In this document: piece after piece, positions 48,601 to 59,800 of the stretch | Numbering within the stretch: the first letter of the stretch is position 1 | How the letters are laid out: the number at the start of each line of letters is the position of its first letter | Virus record (IMG/VR): IMGVR_UViG_3300020404_000180 | Coordinates: 1 to 64,000 of that record | Length of the DNA: 64,000 nt | Strand: one strand, 5' to 3' | Source: a virus | Translations under genes and position numbers: made by a program | The notes under the pieces: generated by a model | Database searches by the model: none | The model's input: only the letters and a program-made list of their open reading frames with translations | Told to the model about the DNA's origin: nothing

Positions 48601-51600
48601 CAGTTATCTGACTCAGGATACAACTCAATGTCACCAACATAAGTGAAGACGTTAAATGGGTTAACGTTCTCTACTGCTGATGCATATGGTTGGTCAATAA
48701 GAACCTCTGATGTGTAAGGCAGTGTTATGATGTCATCTGTCTGTTGTACATTCTGTGACGCTGTACTATATGATAGAGGGACTTGTGTTGTGTAGTGTGC
48801 TGGTCTTAAATAACCTTCTTCAAAATCTGTAGATACTCTGTAATCAGGATGTAATGTATCTGCAGTAGCAAGACTTGCAAAGTTATCAACTATAAAACCA
48901 TTTTTGAATCTGCTAAGACCACTAGTGTCTCTAATCTCCATGCTTGCTGTCTCGCCTTCAAGCAATGATAGTTGTGTATAGTATTCTAATGTCTTAATTC
49001 TATCTTCTAGATATTGGATATCACGGAAGGTATATCTCTTGTAATTTGTCTCCTCAATACTGACATCTTGTTCTACATCAAAAACGTATGCATTATATGT
49101 CAAGGTAGCAAGTAGCATTGCATCCTCAATATCTTCTGGAGCTTGAGGTCTAGTAGATGGAGCACCCTTTACTATTTGTATAACGCTATCTCTACTCATA
49201 AAGATTTTATCAATACGAGGTAGGTAGTATTGTAGACTAAGAATAGTGCTATCACCAAGACCAGGCAATCCAGTTTCGTTTCCTGTAAATGCTCTGTTGT
49301 TAAAATCAAAATACTTAGTTCCACTAAGTGTAAATGGTGATGCTTGAGAACCAGAACCTGTCAATGACTCAGGAACTATTGGTCTATAGTCAATTACATC
49401 TCTAAGTTCTACGTTAGTGTAAGATGGTATAATTTTATACTCTGATGTAGGGTATGAGTCTACTGTATAAGGACTTGTACCATTAGTTGTAAGGAATCTA
49501 TCGAAGATAACAATTATCTTATGTGTAGGAGGAGCGAATCCTGCTTTTCTTACAATTCTAGAATAATCATAGAACTGGTCTCTCTGACCATCATCTAAAT
49601 CAAATGAACTTGTTATATCTGTAGAACCTTTTGTAATACCACCAGTAGAAATCTTTAATGTTGCATTAGGTGCAGTGATTGTCTCACCTTCTGTAAACTG
49701 GTCATCTTCTATGGGTACGAAATACACATAGTTACTTGTAGTAGAAACTATCCTTGCTCTAGAACCAGAACTGTCACCTGTGATGACGTCATCTATTGCT
49801 AGAGTTCCAAGTAAGTTTGTGTATTGGAAATTAGGAATGATTGGGTCATTGCTATCCTTAGACTCATAGATTGCCTTAATTTTAAATACATCACCAGTTC
49901 CTAGTGAGATAGAAGTGTCATCTACTCTAGTACCAAAACCACCAGCAACAGTAGTTAAACCATTTACAGCACTACCTGTAGTGTCATCTATTTTAAGAAC
50001 CTTCATGCGTTCTGTGGTCTTTGCTTTTGCTGACCTATCAGATGAGTAGACTGTACCAATAATTGTTATGGTGTCAGAACCACCTGTATTAGAAAGTCCT
50101 GTTAGTGCAATGGTCTGTGTATTTGCACTTGTACCACTTATACTAAAACCATTACCAGATGATAGTACATCTCCATCTCCAGAACCAGATGTAATGATAA
50201 CTTGGAAGTCATCGTTATCTGCACCGTTCTTCCATAGTAATCCAGCACCAGCATTTGCAGATGCTTCACCACTACCATTAACAGTTGTGTTTACACTGAT
50301 TCTAAAGAATCCTGCAGGATTCTGTGTGTTGTTATTATTTGTATTCTTAACAGCATTGAAACCAAGAGGAGTTATTAATCTCTTCTTGTTTGCTTCTTTG
50401 AGTTCTGGACGTGTTCTAATAACAGGACTTGTAAGTGCACCGTTAGCAATGTTGTTTGATGTTAGAGATGCAATTGTAAAACTAAAGTTATTAGTTACTG
50501 CAGTAATCGTTGCTTTGTGTACTAAGTCATTGTTTGAGAATTCTATGATGTCTCCTATTCTCAATTGAGACGCAAAGTTAGACAACGTAGATGTGATTGT
50601 TCCTGTAGCACTTGTACCAGTTCCTGATACACCACTAAGAATAGGACCTGAGCCAGGCAATGCTACCTTAACATCTAATACAGCATCTGCTGTACCACCA
50701 GTTCCAAATGCATATGATTTTACATCACCGAAACCATATTTTCTTACACCACCCGAAGCCACCGTAGCAAATGTACTACCGCTTGCATTGTTTGTTTTTA
50801 GAACCTCTCCTGCAACAAACTCTCCATTGGTTTCGTAGAGATATCCAGTAGTACCACTACCGCTTACAACAAAACCTACAGCACCAGATGTTGCACCGAA
50901 TAGTAAGTTACCCGCTGTCCATGTGACACTTCCTGTTGTAACAATTTTTACATAGAATTGTGTATCTATGATATTGGTACGATATAATGTAGTCTGATTA
51001 TTAAGTGCACCAGATTCGTAAGTAAAGTTGATTGCTCTTGTCACACCAATAACATTACCAGCAGCAACGCCAGGTGTAGATGTCAATGTATCTCTAAGTT
51101 CAACTGTCTCATACATCGTAGGTGCTTGATGCTGATTAGTTGTAAATATAAAGTTACCAAAGTCTGATGTTAGAGACTGATTTGATTGTGTATCAAATGT
51201 ACGTGGTTTGTCTACGTCTGTATAAGTTGTAGATAATCTTTCAGTTCTATATCCTTGAACGTAAGCACAACCAGATGATAGTTGTACAGACATGTTCTCC
51301 TCTGATGGAGCAACACCACTTGATGTTAATTCTGTAGATGCATAGACACCGTTATTGAATCCGTCGTCTAAGTTTTCTCTAGCATCAACTTTAAATTTCT
51401 TGACGTAGTAGTTACCAGATTCTTCTTTTGTTCTGGTTGCAAGTATATCATTAATAAAACTAAGGTCACTACGTTCAACCCTCTTCTCAATATTACCAAT
51501 GTTAGTTCTAAGAAGTTCTATAAAGTCAGCAGAGTTAGGTGCTGTTAATATCTTCTTGACTAATGTAAGATTAATCTTAAACCTGTCTGCACCTGGTGCA

Positions 51601-52334
51601 GAGAAGTTTGTACTACCGATTGCGTTATCATATAGAGTCGCATCTTCGTCAGCAGTTATAATTCTCTCTTCTACTTTTAGACCTACTTTGTAGGATGGGT
51701 TTGTACCATACTGGTCTAAAATAATTGTCTGTTCTGCAACGGTTACAAAGTATCCTCTAACAAAGTATACACCAGCACCGATGTTAGCAGTAGAACCTCT
51801 AGAGTTAGAGTTTGAGTTCAACAACTGAGCAAGAGGAGTTCCAGCAGCAATAGTTGTTGATGCATAGGTTATATCTTCTTCACAAGTAAATGTCTCTCCA
51901 TCTGTAAATGTGCTTGTGACATTATCAGATGCTTTCTCTAGGTAGTTGACATAGAATGTAATGTTATTTCTAGTAGAGGTAGTAGCACTAATAGAAAATA
52001 AAATACGTCCACGAACACCAGAGGTAGAACCTTTTATAATTTTACCACTAAGTGCATTTCTATAATTTTCTACGTCTAGGTTAAGGTAACTGTTTTGTAT
52101 TAGAACACATGGCACATCGTTGTTCAATGTAATACCGCCAGGCACCACCATAGAACCTTCTTTATAGACACCTTGACCAAACGTGTCTATTTGGTTCTGC
52201 AATAAACTTTGCAGCGTCGTAAGTTCTCTTGCCTGTACTGGATAGCCAGGTTTGAACAATACTTTTAAAAACCCCTTATCAGAATCAAAGTCGTCGTAAT
52301 AAGGAGCTATGTTTAGGTTGGTATTCTGTGCCAT
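45654..52334 (-). CDS. Giant DUF4815-like virion structural protein (2226 aa)
   Basis: The N-terminus NTNLNIAPYYDDFDSDKGF and VLFKPGYPVQARELTTLQSL with FGQGVYKEGSMVVPGG is the DUF4815-type signature of T4-like marine structural proteins. Later conserved sections include RYRVTPVIEQQSLGSRVVSV, IEFTCQKLKPRTKFFAFFDG, DPLAQTFLIEDSSLEGGVFL and YIGVLFKSQNASTWTPSQYE; the protein ends YIPRVRDFRGIALA. A Thr tract (TITTTTTTTTKQT) falls near 48370-48400. It begins immediately after the gp8 stop and occupies the gp9/gp10 slot of T4, so a baseplate-to-fibre connector is likely, though not shown. No peptidase or lysozyme motif is visible. Confidence 0.85.
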   Translation of the reverse strand: MAQNTNLNIAPYYDDFDSDKGFLKVLFKPGYPVQARELTTLQSLLQNQIDTFGQGVYKEGSMVVPGGITLNNDVPCVLIQNSYLNLDVENYRNALSGKIIKGSTSGVRGRILFSISATTSTRNNITFYVNYLEKASDNVTSTFTDGETFTCEEDITYASTTIAAGTPLAQLLNSNSNSRGSTANIGAGVYFVRGYFVTVAEQTIILDQYGTNPSYKVGLKVEERIITADEDATLYDNAIGSTNFSAPGADRFKINLTLVKKILTAPNSADFIELLRTNIGNIEKRVERSDLSFINDILATRTKEESGNYYVKKFKVDARENLDDGFNNGVYASTELTSSGVAPSEENMSVQLSSGCAYVQGYRTERLSTTYTDVDKPRTFDTQSNQSLTSDFGNFIFTTNQHQAPTMYETVELRDTLTSTPGVAAGNVIGVTRAINFTYESGALNNQTTLYRTNIIDTQFYVKIVTTGSVTWTAGNLLFGATSGAVGFVVSGSGTTGYLYETNGEFVAGEVLKTNNASGSTFATVASGGVRKYGFGDVKSYAFGTGGTADAVLDVKVALPGSGPILSGVSGTGTSATGTITSTLSNFASQLRIGDIIEFSNNDLVHKATITAVTNNFSFTIASLTSNNIANGALTSPVIRTRPELKEANKKRLITPLGFNAVKNTNNNNTQNPAGFFRISVNTTVNGSGEASANAGAGLLWKNGADNDDFQVIITSGSGDGDVLSSGNGFSISGTSANTQTIALTGLSNTGGSDTITIIGTVYSSDRSAKAKTTERMKVLKIDDTTGSAVNGLTTVAGGFGTRVDDTSISLGTGDVFKIKAIYESKDSNDPIIPNFQYTNLLGTLAIDDVITGDSSGSRARIVSTTSNYVYFVPIEDDQFTEGETITAPNATLKISTGGITKGSTDITSSFDLDDGQRDQFYDYSRIVRKAGFAPPTHKIIVIFDRFLTTNGTSPYTVDSYPTSEYKIIPSYTNVELRDVIDYRPIVPESLTGSGSQASPFTLSGTKYFDFNNRAFTGNETGLPGLGDSTILSLQYYLPRIDKIFMSRDSVIQIVKGAPSTRPQAPEDIEDAMLLATLTYNAYVFDVEQDVSIEETNYKRYTFRDIQYLEDRIKTLEYYTQLSLLEGETASMEIRDTSGLSRFKNGFIVDNFASLATADTLHPDYRVSTDFEEGYLRPAHYTTQVPLSYSTASQNVQQTDDIITLPYTSEVLIDQPYASAVENVNPFNVFTYVGDIELYPESDNWIDTTSLNPLQGPVVEGNFLTTVREYNADQNGFSPIQWNSWKTTWTGSNTTRQVGAWRRHGKRRNRRDRTITTTTTTTTKQTRTGIRYRVTPVIEQQSLGSRVVSVEHIQFMRSRNIEFTCQKLKPRTKFFAFFDGIALPKKLITPKIMGLIKDPSSDAQTNSIPFQIGETVHVKKSNGKFRFKARVAAPNENMQINPLDGTDISATNDYTSNLGFINIDTKSLADQVKGSYYGSPKLNDYLVGETSGAVAKVSNKDMITDKQGNLRGSFFIDAPNTAGNLKFKTGTKLFRLTDSETNNRTVGVSDSNGEAEFVSSGLLQTTQETIISVRNARVTSEDQFDARTLVNVSSTSVNETRYCDPLAQTFLIEDSSLEGGVFLTKIDLFFFTKDEEIPVALDIRTVENGTPTQTILPFSKVVKQAADVFTSSDASKPTTFTFKAPVFIPYRTEHAMILTSDSNQYKVFISLLGKDAIDAAHQGEKISEQPYIGVLFKSQNASTWTPSQYEDLMFKIYRADFTLPTTAAPSRLMLENAQLGEQNGGFLNLAPNTLRTTSGSDEIRVFHSNHGMQSGLNYVKMSGVISEVADTTINMGGGFDTTSTSLTVTDASQFHTTIGGSAVSSSNLGFIRIRGTQEDGSGDEIIAYEGISGNVITINSSGRNHNGTSGSGTGFAHANNAVVECYNFDGIPLTLINTTHNSTTGGLISLNSPHSYNLKITNKTATSGITGGGTNVVVSQNVPWDALTPQIQSQLEPRTSMVARALGTSGTSCGPFPAGTTAETSFIKDTIYEDITIGEENYFTNTKVIANELNEINRMNSTKSFTMELNLSSEVSHLSPVIDLTRCSIITHANQYNNIEPTAGIGGECAGNYITKVAQLEKSATGLKVMLAANTFEQSKIVVMFKLVPVGFAGNLDELEFRYFNSTGVPDIGRLIPQNDLETFTDYEYTVEDTDEFDGFQIKISLLGYDQPYIPRVRDFRGIALA

Positions 52335-53849
52335 TTAGAATTCAATTACTACTTTGAGCTCTTCGTTTTGGTCTGCCGAACGAGTGATCGGAATACGATT
52401 ATCTATGTATAGGATTTCACCTGAGTTTAACTCTACTTCTTCATTGGCATAACCAGTGACAAATGATAAACCTAACTCATACACAGATACACCTATAGTT
52501 ATCTGTGATAAAGGAACGGATGATGTTCCAAATGTTGAATCTGGAGTTGCGGTATAAGCATTGGTTCCTGATGTAATCTGATTACTTCCAGAGAATGCTA
52601 TAACGTTTCCATTTACTGTACCATCAACTGAGTCTTGATAATACTTCAATACTTTTGTTGTTGAATCGTATGATACTACAAATCCCTTTGCATTTGTAGA
52701 TGATTGTGTGATTGTTTCGCCAGGTGCAAAGTTACCGCTAGGTGTACCAGTACCAGACTGAGGGAAGATCATTGCTTTTACAGCAGACCTTGTATTCTGA
52801 CTACACACTGTTGTTGTGTTGTAGTCGGTTGGGTTCAATACTAATCCAACACGTCTATATGTTAAATCATTAGGGAAGTCAACAAATGCACTAGTAGTTT
52901 CTAACTTACTAGCAAACATAAGTCTGTATGCACCAAGTTCTCTTACTGCATCATCTCCATGTCCGTTATTAGGAGGGAGAACAACGTCAAGAACAGCACC
53001 AGTACCATTACCGATATTAGATATCAAACTAACATCAATACTTCCGAATGTATATCCAGAACCTGCCTGAGTGATAGTCACTGTAGACACAGAACCAGAT
53101 ACAACAGTTAATGTACACAACGCTTGTGTACCACCATTGATTTCATAGTCACCACGAACAGGGACGTTCGTATATGTACCATTATTATAACCCGCTCCAG
53201 CGTTCTCAACAACCACAGTGTCAACAGAACCAGAGTTGGCAGCAGATTTTACAAGTGAGTTTGATAACACAGGGATGAACTCTGAGGTAACAAACTTTAG
53301 AATGTTGTCTGCGTCAATAGTATAGAGATACTTCCATCTGTATGAGTATACGCCAGGACTATCTGAGGTCTCAATAATTGTTGTTGATGTTCCTGTTGGT
53401 TCTACCAAAGAGGGGCGTCCTCTTGGGAAGTCAGGACTCTGACCGTTGTAAAGACACTTGTAAACATTGAAACTACTATTCATTACATAGAAGTTTGAGT
53501 CATACAATCTTGATGCTCCATTTGCAGTTGTCTTTGTGGGTGCATAATCAGGTTTGTACATAGAATATGTACGCCCTACACCACCTGTGGTTTTTGTAGG
53601 ATCAATCCAGTCAACTCTAGGAACTACGAGAGCGGTATCAGATATATCAACACGCTTAAACGCAACAGAATCACCATAAGTGGTTCTAGCATATTCAAAA
53701 CTATCAATTGGTTCGCCTGTGGGTGGCACATCTGTACTACCCCAAGTTTTTGCTCTACCTACAAACATATAGACCTTATTGGTTGCAGTAAGAGTGTCCC
53801 TAAAACTTTCCGCAGCGTATATTCTAAATTTGTCAGTAACTAATGCCAT
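52335..53849 (-). CDS. 8: Baseplate wedge subunit gp8 with inserted beta repeats
   Basis: The 504-aa protein (T4 gp8 334 aa) aligns with T4 gp8 at both ends: KVYMFVGRAKTWGSTD (25-40), VVPRVDWIDP (75-84), YRWKYLYTIDADNILKFVTS (170-189) and the C-terminus GEILYIDNRIPITRSADQNE (477-496). Residues about 208-292 carry Gly-Ser-Gly-Tyr repeats (NAGAGYNNGTYTNVP, QAGSGYTFGS), and about 365-445 another beta insert, both absent from T4. gp8 is part of the six baseplate wedges with gp7, gp10 and gp6. It abuts the next gene (TAA-ATG) and has an exact TATAAATA 20 bases upstream. Confidence 0.94.
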   Translation of the reverse strand: MALVTDKFRIYAAESFRDTLTATNKVYMFVGRAKTWGSTDVPPTGEPIDSFEYARTTYGDSVAFKRVDISDTALVVPRVDWIDPTKTTGGVGRTYSMYKPDYAPTKTTANGASRLYDSNFYVMNSSFNVYKCLYNGQSPDFPRGRPSLVEPTGTSTTIIETSDSPGVYSYRWKYLYTIDADNILKFVTSEFIPVLSNSLVKSAANSGSVDTVVVENAGAGYNNGTYTNVPVRGDYEINGGTQALCTLTVVSGSVSTVTITQAGSGYTFGSIDVSLISNIGNGTGAVLDVVLPPNNGHGDDAVRELGAYRLMFASKLETTSAFVDFPNDLTYRRVGLVLNPTDYNTTTVCSQNTRSAVKAMIFPQSGTGTPSGNFAPGETITQSSTNAKGFVVSYDSTTKVLKYYQDSVDGTVNGNVIAFSGSNQITSGTNAYTATPDSTFGTSSVPLSQITIGVSVYELGLSFVTGYANEEVELNSGEILYIDNRIPITRSADQNEELKVVIEF

Positions 53850-53868
53850 GCGACTAAGCTTTTTTTGT

Positions 53869-53876
53869 TATTTATA
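53869..53876 (-). promoter_or_regulatory. Candidate late promoter before gp8 (exact TATAAATA)
   Basis: TATAAATA on the minus strand contains the TAA stop (53872-53874) of the gp7-like giant and lies 20 bases before the gp8 ATG. Confidence 0.6.
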
Positions 53877-56800
53877 ATGATCTTAGACGAACTTCTGGTA
53901 GCAGAGAGCAGTTTCCGCTTGCTGTCCGCGAGAATGGAAATTCGACTGTGAACGATGTTGCTGTTGTAACAGTAACTTTGTAAGAACCATCAAATCCAGT
54001 TCCTGATGTGCAATCCAAATAGAATTCCTGACCAGTACTTAAATTATGATTAGAACTTGTAGTCACGGTGCATAAAGTTCCTGATGAACTATATGTACCA
54101 GTAATGACTGGGTGTGCAGCAGCAGTGGTACCTAAGTAACCTCTACCACCAGTAGCAACAGTTAGTGTTTCTGCTACTGTATCCTTAGAACCATACAAGA
54201 TTCTTTCGGCACTCCACACACTATTTACACTGTCATAAAATGGTATCAAAATTTCACCTTCATCAGGGAATCCATTTTTCTGTGATGAATCAAACCAAAC
54301 ATTCTTTAGATTTATTGTTGTGCCAGATTGTGATAGTGTAGACGTTAGGTATGTAGCAGATAAGTTTTTAGAATTAGATATAAGTCTATTTCTTTGTTTT
54401 CTTTCCACTGCAATTGGGTGTGTTGGAAGCACAGTTGGAGCACTTGTATAATTTGCACCACCTTGTAAGTTTACTACACCTGTAACTCTACCACTACCTA
54501 TTTCTATTGTTGTTTCTGCAAATGCTCCTTCTCCACCACCACCTTGGAATAGTAGGATAGGTGGTACCTCATAGTTAGAACCAGCATTGATGATGTCTAC
54601 CTGTGTTACTGCACCGTTGACTATAGTAGCAACAAACTCTGCAGTTGATGGTCTTAGACCTGTATACTCATAACTGTCAATAGTGGTAGAACTAGAAACC
54701 TTAGCGATTGAACGGTCAGAACCCTCAGAGTCAATCTGGAATCTATCTCCTATATCTAATGAGTTAAATGTGTTGCTGACTAGAACGTCCTCAGCAGAAC
54801 CTGTAAATATGAATATTTCACAAGTTGATCCTGCACGTGGTGGTTCACTAAACTCTATAATAGAACCTGTTAGAGTAAATGCTACACCTGGCTCTTGATA
54901 GATTCCGTTTAAGAATATGAGTAGGTTGTTTTGTGCTTCTACTTCTACGTTGTCACTTTCTAGTGAGAATGGTTCAGTATCCTCTTTCATAGTAAATGTC
55001 TTCTTCTGACTATCAAAGAATGGTGCAATCTCATCTAGTAATGTCAACTTACCAAGATAGAATCCGTAGAAGTCCATGCCTGGCAGAGGTGCTTCTGTAA
55101 ATGTTATTGTGCTTCCTGTATATGTGTATGCTTCTGTAGTACCCTTGACTTGGAATGTGCTATTCAAGAATATCAAGAAGTTATCACTAGCGGGTAGTAC
55201 TTGTGTACTACCGCCTACCTGTGCAGTAAATATTTTATCAGTGCCATCAAAGGTTACTGTGTCTACTTCTACTTGGAAGAATGGTTGTGTTGCAGATGTC
55301 CTTGTAATACCATTAAGATTACCAGAACCCCCTGCTGTAGTTCCAACTGCCTGTGTTACTATCGCCCAGAGAGTTGTTATTGTCGATGCTGTGTCAATAC
55401 AACATGCTTCAGAGTATGATGTGCTTCCAGAGTCATTACTGATTGTATTGTCTTTGACCTGTGTACCTACAGTGTATGAGTTTGTAGTAACTGTAAGGTT
55501 ACGCATAACCTGACGACAAATATCTCTAGCAGCATTGAATACTTCTACAGATTGATCTTCTTCTCCTGTTAGGTGTGCTGTAGCAACATAGAAGTTAGCA
55601 GCATCATAAGTTGCATCGTTACCGCCAAACTCTATATTGTCAGCAACTGCATCTACGAGTAATTTAGTATCACGAATACACTTGACCTGATAAGAACTAG
55701 AGAATCCAGCATTGTTTGCCATCATTCTACCATATGCAGTTGTAGCAATAAATTCTTGGTTTGTTCTTAGTAGTGATGCACCATCTGCGTTCTTGCTGTA
55801 ACCATATACACCGTATGATACAACTGCTCTTGTGACAGCAGTAGAAGTGGCACTAACAAATGTATGAGTTGATGTATCAGATGATACACCGACGTTAACA
55901 GTGAATGTATCATTTGTTACTGCGTCAATTGTATGCCATGCACCCTCTGATGGGTCACCTACTCTAGGATATGTGTGCTGTGTTTGATTGTTGTCTAGAC
56001 CACATGTAAATGTAAGACTGTTTGTAGCAAAGTATATTCTGTCACCCTTAATCATGCCATGACCAGAAACAGTCACGACCATCTCACCTGTAGTTGGTGT
56101 GTAAGCAATATCTGTAGGTTGGAACTGGTATGTTGATAATCCTACCCATGTATGTGAGTCAGTGTTTGTAGCAGTTGTACCGTTCAATGCATTGACTGTA
56201 ATCGTAGTCGTACCAACCGCTTCCACAGGTATATCTTTCATCTTACCCTGTGTACCTATTGGGTCAGTAGCACGTGGATATGATGCAGTACCACCACCAT
56301 TGTAACCACAACTAAACTGTAATGATTCGTTTGCAATTCTAACTGTGGATACTGCAAACTTGACACTATTTGACACTGCAGATACAAATGTATGTGCATC
56401 AGTATTTGTAGAAGGAATACTGTCTAATACTTGTACAGTAAATGTATTTTCTGTGCAATCAAATACTTGTAACCATCTATCAGATGCGTAGTCTGTAGAA
56501 CGAGGATATGCTTCGTCACCACCACCATTGTAACCACAGTTAAATGTAATCGCACCATCTGCAAACTTAACTTGGTCACCATTGACAAGTCCATGACTAT
56601 TGATAGTTACCACCATCAAACCAGTTGTACCACTGTAGGTTGCACCGCCTGGCGTATGTGTTGTTGGTGCAGATAAACCATGACCAGATCCTATAGTCAA
56701 TACCATCTCACCAGATGCAGGAGCATAAGTTCCTGTTGATGGAAGGAAGTTCTTAACTAACTGTTCTCCAACACGAGGATCCGATATTCCTAATACATCG

Positions 56801-59800
56801 TTATCTGTATATCCATTACCAGCAGTATTAAGTGCAACTCCTGTTACCTTACCACCAGTGACTGTAATGTCAGCAGTAGCACCAACGCCTCCACCTAGAT
56901 TATTTTTCAGTGGCACGTTTGTGTATACACCATCGCTATATGTGTTGCCAGATGTAATTGCACCGAATGTTTTTATCTCATCTCCAATTTGATCTAACTG
57001 GAAACTAGATGTGTAACTTGCACGGTCATAATACATGCAAAGAATCTTAGTCTCAGCAAGAGGAGGTGTAAGGAATGTTATGGCGTCGTTTGCAAATGTA
57101 TATGTTGCAGGGTTTGTTACTAGACCATTTGTCATTACGAGTAGTTGCTTCTTATCAGCAGCATGACCAATCTTAGTTCCAATATCAATATTGTTTGTTC
57201 TCAACTTAAATGTATCGTTGATACCATCAATGAATAATCTTAGTGAGTGTCCTACACCAGTTCCTAATGATGATAGATTAATTGCACTACCACCTTCAGT
57301 AGTAGCAAGTTGTATTGTATTTGCATCTACAAATTTAACATAGTATGCAGAACCATTTGTTAGACCACCAACAGGTGTACCAGTTCTATTGTTAGGATAG
57401 TTACCAGTATTGACTGTAGGTAGAGTAGATGGATTGTCTATACCTTCTGTGATGATTCCAGACAATGTAGTAATTGCACTCTTAACGTCTGAACATCCAC
57501 CTGAGTCTACTGTAATACTCAAGTCAGTAACAGGAGCAATGTTTGTGTAAGTTCCTTCTGGTAGACTATTGGTAACTGCTAGGTTACATAAGTCTCTTGC
57601 TTTGTTAAATGCAAATATAGTCTCTGTCTCTTCACCAGCAATATGTGTAATGTATCCAACTGGGTTTGTCCTTGTGACAGTTGACAAACTGTCTGTACTA
57701 ATTGCAGTAGTAATGATATTGAACAAAGTATCCATTGCAGCGTCAACTGTGGCACATATCGCTGCATCAAATGTTACACCAGTATTTGTTACTTGAGTAA
57801 ATCCATGACTACCTTGGATATTGATAGCAGTATTAACTATGACATCAGCTGCTAACTCTTTTGCCTTATCAAATGCCCAGATTGCCTGTGTCTCTTCGCC
57901 ATCTAAGTGTACAGTATTGACATAGAGATTTGCAGCATCCCATACCTCACTGTTTGCACCGTATGTCAAGTTATATGCAATTGCCTCTATACAATCTACA
58001 ATATCATCTATACAGTTCTGAGGTCCGCCAGGCACACCAGCAAATCCACTTGGAATACCGACTGTTGCATCTTCTAACATTAGATGCACTGCCTCAGCAG
58101 CAATCAAGTTCTTATTATTCTTAAGTAAGTTACCAGCATCAATATATGCATTGCCTTGACTTATTACTCCACCAATGTATGAGTTAGTTGCTGCAACAGT
58201 AAAGTAGTTACCACCATACTTGAGGTCATTAGTCCATGCAGCAATTACTAATCTTGTGTCTCTAGCACATGTTGCATTGTTATAGTTGAGTGATGGATAC
58301 TGTGCATTCAAAGCACCAATAGTCTCTTCTACAATATGGTCGATGTTGTTGATAATCAAATCTCTAGCATCTTGGAATCTATCACCACCAGCGTTGTAGA
58401 TTACACGTTGGTTATTAAGGAATCCATGACCAGTAAGTGTAATTTGGTCACTACTTGTGTTGACGATGCTGCTAGAAGATGCATCGAAGTTAATTGTTCT
58501 GTCACTGATGTCATCAATCTTATAAACGATACAAGATAAGATTTTCTGTATGTCTAGTAGTTGTCTACCAAAAATCGAGACCTCAGTTGGTACAAGTGCA
58601 CTGTAGTCGGGTTTGGCAAGTGCAAAATTGTTAATAGTAGCAAGCTTACCAGTATTCTTAGCAGACGGTTTAGGTGTAACGTAGGTTGTTCCATTGAAGG
58701 TGCTTCCAATACTATTTGTTGTCGGTACCCACCAGTCAGTAGAATTACCAGAGTTCAAGTCTAGATTTGCTTTAGACCTGTAATCCTTTTTAACTGTCTG
58801 TGTAATGACCTGTGTTCCAACAACCTTGAATCCAGCAGGATGTGCTGCAAACTTAAGTGGATTCTTCCAGTTGTTGATATTAACTGATGATGATATGTCA
58901 TATGAGAACTCTTGGAACCTATCGCTATCATATACACGCTGTTCATTAAGATCCAAGAATCCAGTTGTCCTTTCCCAACCAGATGCACTGATACTAATAG
59001 GTGATACGTCAAATACTGCATCTGCACGACTAAATGCATGTATCTGACCAAATGCTGCAGTCTCTTCTCCAAATACAGGTTCGCCAACCTTAAACTCGCC
59101 TTCTACTATCTCTACACTAACAACACGACCAGATGCGTCCCAATTCTTCACAAAACCGTATGCAGTGAATGAACTTGTTGATGCACCTTGATAAATCCTC
59201 TCTCCAACCGAGAAAGTTGCTGGTTTCATAAATGCATTGATGGTATCACCTAAATCTGTTGTTTCTAGTAAGAAATAAGTTTGACCTGTTGATATATCGC
59301 CTGTTGGTGCACTTGTAAACGTAATAGTGGTTTCTGTGTTTGCATTTGCAAGAGATGTCGCTAATCTAATCTGATTATCTGCTAATCCGTTTGCAGTGGT
59401 TGCTGCAACCGCATAATAGGTTGTATTTGGTAATAATGGTTCTGGGAACTGTCCTGATTGCTGAACTAGAGTTACTTTTGTGCCAGAAGGTATTTTTGCA
59501 TTATAAGGGAAGTTGATAGTGCTACTTGACTGTAATCCAACCCAAGTATGTGTAACTTTAGCAGATACAGTTGGTGCAGACGTAAATCCTCTACCAGCGT
59601 TCTCTACAAGCACTGATTGGATGACTTCGTTCTCAATAATTGGTTTTAATGAGAATAATGACCCTTGACCACCTGTAAGAACGATTGTTGGGTTAGCAAC
59701 GAAGTTTTGACCACCATTTACAACATCTAGGTAGTCAATGACCTGAGTTCTGATTAATTGTAGATTATAGGTTGTGTTTAGTGATGGTTTTAGTGTTCTA

